Shown in pieces: positions 45,396 through 53,494 of a DNA stretch of 64,000 nt. The translations under genes and the position numbers were made by a program. Source of the stretch: Pontiellaceae bacterium B1224 (GTDB lineage: Bacteria; Verrucomicrobiota; Kiritimatiellia; Kiritimatiellales; Pontiellaceae); assembly GCA_029432815.1 (NCBI GenBank), contig JAROBA010000024.1:1-64000 (forward strand). Reading direction: 5' to 3'. Each line of letters begins with the position of its first letter. Position 1 is the first letter of the stretch. Below the pieces are notes generated by a model, which was not told where the DNA came from, did no database searches, and saw nothing but the letters and a program-made list of their open reading frames with translations.

Positions 45396-45410
45396 TTCCA
45401 ATCATTGGAA
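45396..45410. repeat. 15-bp palindrome TTCCAANNNTTGGAA (copy 10)
   Basis: Perfect copy with centre TCA, 16 bases upstream of the GntR gene start. Confidence 0.9.
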
Positions 45411-45620
45411 TGTTTTAAGTCCGTCCAATCGGAAAATAGTCTTCTCGGTTTTCAGGTCCAGATTACCCGCTTTAAAATCGGCCATGAAATTGACAGCGCT
45501 GGCCGAATACGGCGCGTCCATCGGACCGGATGGAACACCGGCATTCCAATAGCCCAGCAGTCCGCACCGAGCAAAGCCCCCATGCGGCTCACTCAACATG
45601 GTTATCATTCCCGCACTCAC
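45402..45620 (-). CDS. Small open frame, possible gene or fragment
   Basis: A frame of 72 codons from GTG at 45620, with ATG codons at 45608 and 45599 inside, and open further upstream to a stop near 45690. The composition looks protein-like (EPHGGFARCGLLGYWNAGVP) but I recognise no family. It ends inside palindrome copy 10 and another copy lies just upstream (45688-45702). It may be the C-terminal remnant of a lost gene. If it is not coding, the 309-base gap between 45411 and 45719 holds only copy 11. Confidence 0.25.
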   Translation of the reverse strand: MSAGMITMLSEPHGGFARCGLLGYWNAGVPSGPMDAPYSASAVNFMADFKAGNLDLKTEKTIFRLDGLKTFQ

Positions 45621-45687
45621 AGCAAAATTGGCTCCGTTTAAGAGCGGTTGGTCATAAATATTCTTTTGCGCGACAACAATTCAAATT

Positions 45688-45702
45688 TTCCAATCGTTGG
45701 AA
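45688..45702. repeat. 15-bp palindrome TTCCAANNNTTGGAA (copy 11)
   Basis: Perfect copy with centre TCG, 18 bases after the stop of the Minf_1886-like gene. Confidence 0.9.
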
Positions 45703-45719
45703 AAAGTCCAGGGAACCTT

Positions 45720-46154
45720 TTAAATTTTGTCAGTCGTATTTTTTGTGTGTGCGCGAGACGCGGTGCTCTTTGGACGGACCACCGGCTGTTTCGGCTGAAA
45801 CGGCTGGATGAAGGCTTCGTGGAAATCGTAGCCTCCCATGAAATCTTCGATGGAATCTTCTTCGGTTTTTCCGAGCAGACCTTCGTCGACAAGATTAAAG
45901 ACGATGTTTCCGAAATCGACGCATTCGGTGATCCCCCACTCGGAAAGTACGCGTTTTGTGACAGGGCCGTATTCTTTAAGGGCATATTCGCGCATACCAT
46001 CCAGCAGTTCGGTGCCGGAAACGTGGCGGGGTTTATCGAGTGCTTTTACGGTGTGGTCCAATCCCTCGCGCACAAAAATGTAGGCCTGCGCTGTGTAGCG
46101 ATCGTCTTTGGTGATGATCGGCGCCAGCAAATCAAAAATGGATGGATTATTCAT
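45720..46154 (-). CDS. Minf_1886 family protein
   Basis: Protein of 144 residues. The body, with YIFVREGLDHTVKALD, RHVSGTELLDGMREYALKEYGP and FGNIVFNLVDEGLLGKTEEDS, matches the Minf_1886 family, small conserved proteins of Verrucomicrobiota and Planctomycetota with no known function. The basic C-terminal 25 residues are extra. It follows the HIT gene with a 2-base gap, so they form one unit. Confidence 0.8.
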   Translation of the reverse strand: MNNPSIFDLLAPIITKDDRYTAQAYIFVREGLDHTVKALDKPRHVSGTELLDGMREYALKEYGPVTKRVLSEWGITECVDFGNIVFNLVDEGLLGKTEEDSIEDFMGGYDFHEAFIQPFQPKQPVVRPKSTASRAHTKNTTDKI

Positions 46155-46156
46155 AG

Positions 46157-46570
46157 TTAAAGCTGTTCTCGCAGTTTTTCTGCCAATTCGTTCATTTCAT
46201 CAATATCGTCGTATTTTTTTGCATTCCAGTTCCAGTGGTGTCCGTCGTTGTTGAACCGCGGGATGACATGCACATGAATATGTTCCACTTCCTGTCCCGA
46301 GGCTTTTCCGTTGTTTTGCATGATATTGACCCCGTCGGCGCCGAATGCGTTCAATTGGGCGCTGGCGATTTTCTTTGCCGTGATGTGCAGTTGAGCCAGA
46401 ATTTCATCCGGCGTTTCTGTAATAGGATCGTAGTGTTTTTTCGGAATTACGAGGGCATGGCCTTTAATAATCGGGCCTATATCCATGAAAGCGAGTACTT
46501 CATCGTCTTCATAGATGATCGTGGCCGGAATTTCTTTAGCAACAATTTTACAAAAAATGCAGTCATTCAT
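46157..46570 (-). CDS. HIT-family nucleotide hydrolase (HINT-like)
   Basis: Protein of 137 residues. N-terminal zinc-type CIFCKIVAKEIPA, a strand pattern ALVIPKKHYDPI, and the histidine triad as EHIHVHVIPRF, where the middle His of H-x-H-x-H forms the nucleotidyl intermediate. Substrates are usually purine nucleoside phosphoramidates or dinucleotides. Its ATG overlaps the end of the small upstream membrane gene. Confidence 0.95.
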   Translation of the reverse strand: MNDCIFCKIVAKEIPATIIYEDDEVLAFMDIGPIIKGHALVIPKKHYDPITETPDEILAQLHITAKKIASAQLNAFGADGVNIMQNNGKASGQEVEHIHVHVIPRFNNDGHHWNWNAKKYDDIDEMNELAEKLREQL

Positions 46571-46742
46571 GATTCAGCTCCGATTCAACCGGAATGGAGG
46601 GCGAAGGATTCCGATTATTGAGGTAGAGATAGCGGGCCGCCAAACCCAGAATAAAAAGTGAGCAAATGACCAGAATATAGATCTTTTCCTGCTTCGTGAG
46701 CAAAAAACCGGATTGGATTGGGTTGGACTTTTTTTCTGCCAT
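46563..46742 (-). CDS. Small single-helix membrane protein (59 aa)
   Basis: A short gene, MAEKKSNPIQSGFLLTKQEK then the helix IYILVICSLFILGLAARYLYL and a 17-residue tail ending SELNHE. The TGA lies inside the first codons of the HIT gene (ATGAATGA), a typical coupled overlap, which supports real translation. The basic start followed by one helix near a Q-E-K motif is like the N-terminus of small ComEA-type anchored proteins, but no helix-hairpin-helix follows. Function unknown. Confidence 0.6.
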   Translation of the reverse strand: MAEKKSNPIQSGFLLTKQEKIYILVICSLFILGLAARYLYLNNRNPSPSIPVESELNHE

Positions 46743-46790
46743 GCGGGGAATCTACCAAACCCCGCCGGAATGAGGAGCCGAATTTATTTT

Positions 46791-47981
46791 CTATTTCAAA
46801 ACACCGAAGGTCGGTCCCTCGGCCGTTGCCGCGCCTGAATCCAGCTTCATCTGCGGCAGCAGGTTTTCCGGAATTTCCTGCAGTTTAAAGACAGGTAGAA
46901 TCGGGCGTCCGTCAGCGCTCTTCGGATATTCAACCCCTTCCTGCTCAATCAGCAGACGACAATAGAACCAGCCGCCGGGAAGCTCGCCGATCAATACTTC
47001 CATGTCTATCGGCCGACCTTTGGTCATATGAAACCAGTCACCGATGACATAGCCCTGTTCCTTGGAGGATTTAAACTGTCGGCTTCGGGAATCGTCACTC
47101 AACCAGCCTGTTACCCGGCCTCTGTGCTGATCTTTATTGTTCGTCAGATCCTGACTCGGGTAGTTGGCATCAATCACCAAATCCCCTTTAATCCGGACCA
47201 TAAGAATATCGTCGGCAATCCCCCAGAACCGGTAGCGACCGGTTTCCGGTGCTGCAATTTTTCCATTATAATAAGCCACCCAGCGTCTCGGCTCCACCAC
47301 ATCGTCCACGCCATAGGCTTTGGGAGCTTCCTCTGCCTTCATATATGGAACCATGAACGTGGTGGCAAATTTGCTCTTCGGTGCTTTGAAGTATCTGCCC
47401 TCCAGCCGTTTCGGGTTCCAGGATCCGGCAAAGTTTCGGATAACTTCTACAAACTCGCGGTTCTTTTGCTTTTCCAGTTCCGCGTCTTTAGCCTTATCGC
47501 CCGTGATTTCAACGGCGAGGTCGGACGGTTTTCCCTTTGAGTCCATTTTCAGATCGAAAAAGGTGCCTTCCAGCTCATTGCCGGAGCCCTTGCTGCCACC
47601 GAACAGGTCGATATCCAACGAGAAGCCGATGCTCCCGAGGCCGCCGCCATCCATATAGCCGGTTCCCCCTTTAATGCCCGAAATCTCCGGCATTTTAATA
47701 TCCATTGATTTCGTTTTCGGCTTGGATACAATGGTTTTTCGTAGCTTCGGCTTCTGGACTTTCTTTTTCTTAACATCTACCGGAACAGTCAGTTTTTTGA
47801 GTTTCATATTCGGACGCGAAACCGGTTTGGCCTCAAAAACCTGCTCGTTTTTTACATATACCCGTACGGCGACAAATGAAATTGCCACCACAATCAGAAC
47901 CGCGTGAATTCCCAGGCTGACCATGGCCGCACTCGATTTCGCGTGATTGCCAAAAAAACCTTTTTTTCCTGTTTTTGCCAT
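46791..47981 (-). CDS. TonB-like N-terminus joined to a PA14-like domain
   Basis: Protein of 396 residues. Residues 15-43 form one membrane helix (HAKSSAAMVSLGIHAVLIVVAISFVAV), followed by a Lys/Pro/Val-rich stretch (VDVKKKKVQKPKLRKT) like the periplasmic linker of TonB. The C-terminal half has a PA14-like sheet: WVAYYNGKIAAPETGRYRFWGIADDILMVRIKGDLVIDA. The TonB C-terminal energy-transducing fold is not seen. The combination suggests an anchored periplasmic glycan-binding or envelope protein rather than a true TonB. Good AAGGA site at the start. Confidence 0.65.
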   Translation of the reverse strand: MAKTGKKGFFGNHAKSSAAMVSLGIHAVLIVVAISFVAVRVYVKNEQVFEAKPVSRPNMKLKKLTVPVDVKKKKVQKPKLRKTIVSKPKTKSMDIKMPEISGIKGGTGYMDGGGLGSIGFSLDIDLFGGSKGSGNELEGTFFDLKMDSKGKPSDLAVEITGDKAKDAELEKQKNREFVEVIRNFAGSWNPKRLEGRYFKAPKSKFATTFMVPYMKAEEAPKAYGVDDVVEPRRWVAYYNGKIAAPETGRYRFWGIADDILMVRIKGDLVIDANYPSQDLTNNKDQHRGRVTGWLSDDSRSRQFKSSKEQGYVIGDWFHMTKGRPIDMEVLIGELPGGWFYCRLLIEQEGVEYPKSADGRPILPVFKLQEIPENLLPQMKLDSGAATAEGPTFGVLK

Positions 47982-48097
47982 AATGACTCATCCTTAAAGC
48001 TGATAAATTAAACAAGGGGACAATACGCACAAACCATACCTCTTTCAAGGTTAGCTGTACTTTTGTTGCAGGTAATCTGGGCGAGCCTTCTTTTCAC

Positions 48098-48130
48098 AAA
48101 AAAAAGCCCAAACCGCAAAGGCCGGGCTTT
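48098..48130 (-). terminator. Terminator of the aspartate aminotransferase gene
   Basis: On the minus strand AAAGCCC (48130-48124) pairs with GGGCTTT (48109-48103) and runs into a T-run of about 9 (to 48098). It lies 23-55 bases after the stop codon. Confidence 0.85.
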
Positions 48131-48134
48131 CATT

Positions 48135-48149
48135 TTCCAATGGTTGGAA
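48135..48149. repeat. 15-bp palindrome TTCCAANNNTTGGAA (copy 12)
   Basis: Perfect copy with centre TGG, between the aspartate aminotransferase stop codon and its terminator. Confidence 0.9.
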
Positions 48150-48152
48150 ATC

Positions 48153-49349
48153 TTACGCGTTCAGAGCTTCCGCAATTGAATCGCAGACATATTCGATGTT
48201 TCCGGAGGTGAGGCCGGCAACGTTGATGCGTCCGCCGTTCACAATGTAGATGCCCTTGTTTTCCTTGAGCCAGGCAACCACTTCGTTAGAAAGACCGCTG
48301 AAGGAGAACATGCCCCGCTGCGTTTTAATGAACGAGAAGTCCTGTTCAACACCACGGGCTTTAAGGCCGTCCACCAACAGGATACGCATCGCTTTAATGC
48401 GGTCGCGCATCTCCGCCACCTCGCCGATCCACTGATCATAAAGAGCGGCATCGTCGAGCACCGCACTGGCCGCCAAACCGCCGTGCGCCGGCGGATTGGA
48501 ATAGTTTACGCGAACCACCAGTTTGGCGTGGCTCAGGGCAACGGCGTTTTCTTCCGCAGTCGGGCTGACAATCGTCAGAGCACCGGTACGCTCATTATAA
48601 AGTCCGAAGTTTTTCGAGAACGAGCTGGCAACGAGGAAGTCGATACCGGCGGCTGCAAATTTTTCAACGGCCACACGGTCTTCTTCGATACTGTCGCCAA
48701 AACCCTGATAAGCAAAGTCAAGAAACGGCGTCCAGCCTTTCGCCTTGGCGACTTCTACCACCTTGCTCCACTGATCGCCGATCAGATCAACGCCGGTGGG
48801 GTTATGGCAGCAAACGTGCATCAGCACAATATCGCCGGCCGGCACAGTGGAAAGCGCGGCGATCATTCCGTCGAAATCCACGTCTTTAGTGGCCGGGTCG
48901 TAATACGGATAATCCGAAATCGAAAAACCGGCGGCGGTGAAGATCCCTTTGTGATTGGCCCAGGTCGGGGTGCTTACCCAGAGTCTGGCATCCGGATTAA
49001 ACTTTTTCAGCAGGTCGGCTCCAACCCGCAGGGCTCCGGTTCCGCCGGGGGTCTGCATGGTGGCCGCGCGTTTGGCACTGATGACTTCACTATCCGCGCC
49101 GAAGAGCAGCTTCTGCACATTGGCGGCATAGGCCGGACTTCCAGGGATTGGAAGATAGCCTTTGGAGGTTTCTGTCTCTGCCAGCTTCACCTCGGCCGAT
49201 TTGATGCATTTGAGAATCGGGGTGGTTCCATTATCGTCTTTGAACACACCAACGCCCAGGTTCACCTTGTTCGGGTTTTCATCGTTTTTAAATGCCTCGG
49301 TCAGGCCCAGAATGGCGTCCGCCGGTGCGGCTTCAATTTCTTTCCACAT
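48153..49349 (-). CDS. aspC: Aspartate/aromatic aminotransferase (class I, AspC/TyrB type)
   Basis: PLP enzyme of 398 residues that interconverts aspartate and oxaloacetate (and possibly aromatic amino acids). It shows the Ia-type N-terminus WKEIEAAPADAILGLTEAF, the LHVCCHNPTGVD-type motif (LMHVCCHNPTGVD) and the PLP lysine in SSFSKNFGLYNERTGAL, plus the substrate Arg near the C-terminus. ATG at 49349 (MWKE) is preferred: GGAG lies 6 bases upstream, and AspC proteins start here; two more ATGs lie just upstream (49355, 49361). Confidence 0.95.
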   Translation of the reverse strand: MWKEIEAAPADAILGLTEAFKNDENPNKVNLGVGVFKDDNGTTPILKCIKSAEVKLAETETSKGYLPIPGSPAYAANVQKLLFGADSEVISAKRAATMQTPGGTGALRVGADLLKKFNPDARLWVSTPTWANHKGIFTAAGFSISDYPYYDPATKDVDFDGMIAALSTVPAGDIVLMHVCCHNPTGVDLIGDQWSKVVEVAKAKGWTPFLDFAYQGFGDSIEEDRVAVEKFAAAGIDFLVASSFSKNFGLYNERTGALTIVSPTAEENAVALSHAKLVVRVNYSNPPAHGGLAASAVLDDAALYDQWIGEVAEMRDRIKAMRILLVDGLKARGVEQDFSFIKTQRGMFSFSGLSNEVVAWLKENKGIYIVNGGRINVAGLTSGNIEYVCDSIAEALNA

Positions 49350-49411
49350 ATTCATCTCCATAACTTGTAATTGCGCGACACCCTATCGGCATGCTCGCGT
49401 ATTACGAGTTC

Positions 49412-50572
49412 TTATCCAAAATATTGGTCGTACCAACGTTGGATCGTATCTTCTTCGACTTTTAGAATGCCGATTTCGCGTAACGCATTTTCCGCCGAAT
49501 CGGAGGCATGCGCGGCATTGACCATAATGTCGGTACCGTATTCCCTGCGGACCGAACCCGGTGCGGCTTTGCTCGGATCGGTCGGGCCGAGAATATTACG
49601 AATCTTCTCAACCGCATTTTCGCCGGCATAAACCAGCGTCATACAACGAACCCGACCCTCGCTTATCGTGCCTTCAGCATCCACATCCGGCGCCCACTGG
49701 CCGGTCATAAACTTCATGATGCTGTAGAACTGGTGATCGCCGAACGCCGGGCCCAGCGTTCCTGCCAGCGCCTCGGTTACTTCCGCCGGCATTTCAAAAC
49801 CGAACTCCTTTTTCAGCGCTTTACGCGCACGATCGACCGCCATGCCGCCGAGCTTGTCGCGCAGGACCGGCTGAACCGGACCATAGAACTCCAGTGCTTC
49901 CGCCAGACTCATGCGCAGCAGCTTGACCCCGATCAGGCGCAGGCCGGAACGCGAAAAAATATCCATAATGTTACCTGGGCGGGAACTCGGGAACGTGAAA
50001 TTGTCGGGCTTAATAATCACCAGTGTTTTCTGAACATCCTGATCTTCCGCAAGACGAATCGCATTGTGCTGAATACCGCCGTCTTTAATGGAGAACTCGG
50101 ACCACAGCGAAAGCACGTTCTGCACAATTTCAGACGTTGGCGCCGCGAGTACCGCCGGCTCAAAATAGGTCACATGACCATCGTGGTCTTTAATATAGTC
50201 GCCGTACGTTCCGCGAATCGTATCGGCACTTTCAACCGAATCTTCAAACCCGCCGATCGAATCGCGCAGTTTTCGCACCGCATTCTCGCCTTCAAACAGC
50301 AGCATCAGAACACGGTGGACCTGCCCGTCTTCCGTAGGCGAAAATTCGCGCTCAATATACTCGGAAAGCAATTCCCGAATTTCCGGCCACACCTCGTTCT
50401 CACTGCGGATGAGTTCCGAATAGCGTTTCACCAGCTCCGGGCTGGGCCCAAACATCCTTGCTGCAACAAGATCCAATCCGGTTGTGCTGAGCAAACGACC
50501 AAGCACCCCGCCCGTGCGCGATTTGCGCAACGTGTACGGGGTTACCAATACATATCCAAGTTCCTTTGACAT
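49412..50572 (-). CDS. Tandem nucleoside-diphosphate-kinase-like protein
   Basis: Protein of 386 residues with two NDK-like folds. The C-terminal one (about 185-386) keeps the nucleotide site and the phospho-histidine context: KTLVIIKPDNF at its start and MVNAAHASDSAENALREI with the His. The N-terminal one (about 1-180) has GYVLVTPYTL, a VLMLLFEGENAVRKLRDSIGG helix and GTYGDYIKDHDG, but at the expected His position reads EPAVLAAPTSE, so it lacks the catalytic His and is probably regulatory. The spacing of kinase elements is longer than in single-domain NDK because of inserts. No other NDK gene is visible in the window. AGGAGG site present. Confidence 0.85.
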   Translation of the reverse strand: MSKELGYVLVTPYTLRKSRTGGVLGRLLSTTGLDLVAARMFGPSPELVKRYSELIRSENEVWPEIRELLSEYIEREFSPTEDGQVHRVLMLLFEGENAVRKLRDSIGGFEDSVESADTIRGTYGDYIKDHDGHVTYFEPAVLAAPTSEIVQNVLSLWSEFSIKDGGIQHNAIRLAEDQDVQKTLVIIKPDNFTFPSSRPGNIMDIFSRSGLRLIGVKLLRMSLAEALEFYGPVQPVLRDKLGGMAVDRARKALKKEFGFEMPAEVTEALAGTLGPAFGDHQFYSIMKFMTGQWAPDVDAEGTISEGRVRCMTLVYAGENAVEKIRNILGPTDPSKAAPGSVRREYGTDIMVNAAHASDSAENALREIGILKVEEDTIQRWYDQYFG

Positions 50573-50642
50573 TTACATCCTCCTAAAGTAAAGCACTTCA
50601 TACCGACCAACGATTACAGGCACAATATCGAAATGCGACTTT

Positions 50643-51941
50643 ATGGATAATCAAACCCAGAATAACAAGCTCCCCGAGAAGGTAGTTCGGCGCCATGCCG
50701 AGCTGCTCGAAGAGATACTTCCCGAACTCTCAAAACTGGTCCTTGAAGAAGGCCGGCCGGCCGATGCCCTGCTGAATGCTTTCCTGCGCACGCGCCGGGA
50801 ACTCGGTTCGCGCGACCGCCGTTTTCTATCGCAGGCGGTCTTTTCCTACTTTCGCTGGTATGGCTGGACCGTTATCAAACTGCAGCTCAACATACAGGAA
50901 GCCTGCCTGGTTGGCACCCTGCTCGACTCCACCGAACTGCCCTACAGTTTCCAATATCTGGAAACCCGCTGCAAACTGCCTTTCAAAGTCGAGCCTCTCG
51001 GACACCTGAATACGGAAGAACAGCGCAAAAAACTCAATGAGCTTTTTAAGGACACCGAAGGATTCCAACCACTGGAACTGGGCGATCTGGTGATTCCGGA
51101 GTTTGGCAACGTGGTTGATCCCAAGCGCGAAGCTGACCTGATTGAATCGTTCCAGAAACGCCCCCCCGCCTGGATTCGGACCCGCTCCGGCACAGAGGAG
51201 ATGGTGAAAACATTGGCAGATCAGCAGATTCAGGCAACCGTTCACGAACGGGTAAAAGACGCCATCGCAGTGAATACCGGTATCAGCCTGCAACACGTGC
51301 TGTCCAAACAATCCGGCCAGTTCATCGTTCAGGACCTGGCGTCTCAATGCGTCGGATTGGTTGCCGACCCGCAGCCCGACGGCGATTGGTGGGATTGCTG
51401 CGCAGGAGCCGGCGGAAAAGCCATGCAGCTGATGGATCTGATGCAGGATGGAAAGGTTCTGGCCACAGATGTTCGAATTCCGGCCCTGAAGGAATTGAAA
51501 AAGCGTACTCGCAAGCACGGTATTAAGAACATCCGAACACAGCTCTTCAATGCCGCAACCGATGAACCGTTCACTAAAACGTTTGATGGCGTTATGGTGG
51601 ATGCGCCCTGCTCCGGCTGGGGCACCTGGAGCCGCAACCCGGATGCGCGCTGGCGCTCCTCCCGCCGCGATGTCATTCAATGCTCCACCCGCCAGCTTAA
51701 AATCCTGAACAACGTCACCTGGTGCGTGAAACCCGGCGGAGTATTAATTTATGCCGTCTGCACCTTCACGCAGCCCGAAACGGAAGAGGTGATCGTGAAG
51801 TTCCTTGGTCAGCATCCGGACTTCCGCCTGGAACCGTTCGCGAACCCGATGACCGGCGAACAAACCAATGGCCAGCTTCAGATCTGGCCCTGGGAAGGCC
51901 CCGGCGATGCCATGTTCATCGCCCGTTTTAAACGTTCGTAG
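50643..51941 (+). CDS. RNA m5C methyltransferase (NOL1/NOP2/Sun, RsmB-like)
   Basis: Protein of 432 residues. N-terminal NusB-like helical region (about 5-80, LLNAFLRTRRELGSRDRRFLSQAVF), then the SAM-dependent methyltransferase: motif I WWDCCAGAGGKAMQLMDLM, motif IV with the first catalytic Cys VMVDAPCSGWGTWSRNP, and motif VI YAVCTFTQPETEEVI with the nucleophile Cys. It should make 5-methylcytosine in rRNA (16S C967-type by analogy). Divergent from the NDK-like gene. A REP-like pair overlaps its stop codon. Confidence 0.93.
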   Translation: MDNQTQNNKLPEKVVRRHAELLEEILPELSKLVLEEGRPADALLNAFLRTRRELGSRDRRFLSQAVFSYFRWYGWTVIKLQLNIQEACLVGTLLDSTELPYSFQYLETRCKLPFKVEPLGHLNTEEQRKKLNELFKDTEGFQPLELGDLVIPEFGNVVDPKREADLIESFQKRPPAWIRTRSGTEEMVKTLADQQIQATVHERVKDAIAVNTGISLQHVLSKQSGQFIVQDLASQCVGLVADPQPDGDWWDCCAGAGGKAMQLMDLMQDGKVLATDVRIPALKELKKRTRKHGIKNIRTQLFNAATDEPFTKTFDGVMVDAPCSGWGTWSRNPDARWRSSRRDVIQCSTRQLKILNNVTWCVKPGGVLIYAVCTFTQPETEEVIVKFLGQHPDFRLEPFANPMTGEQTNGQLQIWPWEGPGDAMFIARFKRS

Positions 51942-51990
51942 TACCGTCTTTAGACGGCCATTCAGCAACGCCGGCTAAAGCCGGAACTAC
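51938..51990. repeat. Paired REP-like elements (inverted pair)
   Basis: GTAGTACCGTCTTTAGACGG (51938-51957) is followed by its inverted relative ending CCGGCTAAAGCCGGAACTAC (51971-51990). Both follow the pattern GTAGTNCCGNCTTTAGNCGG. The pair starts on the stop codon of the methyltransferase gene and fills the gap to the convergent gene, so it might act as a bidirectional terminator. Confidence 0.75.
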
Positions 51991-51994
51991 ATAC

Positions 51995-52315
51995 TTAATC
52001 CAGAGTCTTGAAATACTCAATATCGGTGTTTTCGAAAGTAACACTGCCGAGACGCAATTGAATGGTTTCCGCCGTCGGCGCGGGGAGCACCAGCGAGTTG
52101 AGCACCAGCTTTCCGGTAAATTCCTCGTCCCAGCCCCGTAGACGCAGACGGACTCTGCGATTAAGCACAATATGAAATTTTTCTTCCACTCGCTGGAAGG
52201 CCAGTTTTTGCTCGGAAAGGAATTGGAACCAGCCCTCTTCTCCCAGATCACGAGGGAATTCGAGCAGGTCGTCTGCTGCCAAATCAAAATCAAGCTGGTT
52301 CTGTCGTTCATCCAT
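51995..52315 (-). CDS. Conserved-looking small soluble protein
   Basis: Protein of 106 residues from ATG at 52315 (MDERQNQLDFDLAADDLLEF). A longer frame reaches 52534 but would overlap the promoter and start of the divergent protease gene, so the short form is preferred. It is acidic, with a central VLNRRVRLRLRGWDEEFTGKLVLNS and VLPAPTAETIQLRLG that suggest a small beta barrel, as in PilZ- or Sm-like folds. No family is recognised. Confidence 0.55.
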   Translation of the reverse strand: MDERQNQLDFDLAADDLLEFPRDLGEEGWFQFLSEQKLAFQRVEEKFHIVLNRRVRLRLRGWDEEFTGKLVLNSLVLPAPTAETIQLRLGSVTFENTDIEYFKTLD

Positions 52316-52413
52316 AAGCGCGACAAGATAACTAAAAGTAGCGCGTTTGAAAATTGGCTTTCTATTTTTTCCTAGGTCTGGACAATCAAGCGCCTCAATC
52401 TGAAAGGTTTGCC

Positions 52414-53289
52414 GTGAACAAATTTTCAATATCAATAGCTGTGTTTTGTGCAGGAATCCTCTCCGGCTGTGTTTCAGTGAACGAAAAGGAGGTGCTCCCC
52501 GAAACTCCCGTACAGCTACATCCCAACGCAGCAAAACTGAACGGATCCCTTTCTGTGGCCCTTTATATTCCAGCCGAACACACCGTTGCCGACATTCCGC
52601 TGCGCTCCAGAACCATCCAGCAGGTTGCGGCCACCGTGGATTCGGCCGTTGTCAGTATCTACGTAAAAACCGCCACTCCGGTAAAAGTCCGGCTGATTCC
52701 TTTCAACCTCAAATTCACCGGCATTCCCGCCTCCCTGCCCGGCGTGGGACTCGGCTCCGGCTTTTTCATCCATCCCGGCGGCTATCTGCTGACCAACGAA
52801 CATGTGGTTCGCAATGCCACCGATATCCGGGTCATGACCCACAACGGAACCGACTATATTGCTAAAATCATCGCGCTCGATCCCGTCTACGACCTCGCCC
52901 TGCTCAAAGTCGACTCCCCAAACAACCTCCGATTTTCCTTCATCCCCATGGGCGATTCAACCCAGCTGCGCGGTGGCGACCTCGTGATTGCCGTCGGAAA
53001 TCCACTGGGCTTCGGACACACTGTAACCTCCGGCATTATCAGCCACACCGGCCGCAGCCTTTTCGAGGAAAAAGATTCGGAAGGCCGCTATGTCCGCTAC
53101 ATTCAAACCGATGCAGCCATCAATCCCGGCTCCTCCGGTGGACCGCTCATCTCACTGACCGGTGCCTGGGTGGGACTCAACACTGCGCAAATTGCCAATA
53201 CCCAGGGCATTGGCTTCACGGTTCCCAGCACCCAGGTGCAGGAATTTATTAATAATGTACTTTCCGGCAACGGGCAACAGGTTCAATAG
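52414..53289 (+). CDS. Trypsin-like serine protease lipoprotein (DegP/HtrA type without PDZ)
   Basis: Protein of 291 residues from GTG at 52414 with AAAGG upstream. The lipobox is visible as GILSGC, so it is a lipoprotein. The S1C protease domain shows GSGFFIHPGGYLLTNEHVVRNA with the His, DPVYDLALLKVD with the Asp and TDAAINPGSSGGPLISL with the nucleophile Ser. The usual C-terminal PDZ domains are missing: the protein ends about 30 residues after the last strand. It probably works in envelope quality control. An upstream in-frame ATG at 52354 is less likely, as it hides the lipobox. Confidence 0.9.
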   Translation: MNKFSISIAVFCAGILSGCVSVNEKEVLPETPVQLHPNAAKLNGSLSVALYIPAEHTVADIPLRSRTIQQVAATVDSAVVSIYVKTATPVKVRLIPFNLKFTGIPASLPGVGLGSGFFIHPGGYLLTNEHVVRNATDIRVMTHNGTDYIAKIIALDPVYDLALLKVDSPNNLRFSFIPMGDSTQLRGGDLVIAVGNPLGFGHTVTSGIISHTGRSLFEEKDSEGRYVRYIQTDAAINPGSSGGPLISLTGAWVGLNTAQIANTQGIGFTVPSTQVQEFINNVLSGNGQQVQ

Positions 53290-53308
53290 TTCACCAAAGG
53301 AAATCACC

Positions 53309-53494
53309 ATGCAAAAAAATATCTACCTAGCCATCCTCGCCGCCTTCCTGTTCGCACTCTGCGGCTGTGTCAACCGAACCGTCAGCAGTGGAGAGCAGAA
53401 TCGCGGATCCAGTGCCCACGGTTCAAAAAGCAGCAGCAAAGTGATTTCAGAAAAGCGCGTATGGATCTGGCAGAAAGAATTCCGGAACAACTGA
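53309..53494 (+). CDS. Small lipoprotein (61 aa)
   Basis: ATG at 53309 follows AAAGGAAAT. The product has an N-terminal hydrophobic stretch and a lipobox LFALCGC, then a Ser/Gly/Lys-rich tail (GSSAHGSKSSSKVIS) and ends WIWQKEFRNN. It lies 19 bases after the protease gene and is probably cotranscribed with it. It overlaps the start of the next frame. No family recognised. Confidence 0.6.
   Translation: MQKNIYLAILAAFLFALCGCVNRTVSSGEQNRGSSAHGSKSSSKVISEKRVWIWQKEFRNN

Noticed and set aside
52354-52413. Upstream ATG start for the trypsin-like lipoprotein
   Set aside because: It adds 20 residues before a normal lipoprotein signal; GTG at 52414 has a ribosome site at the right distance.
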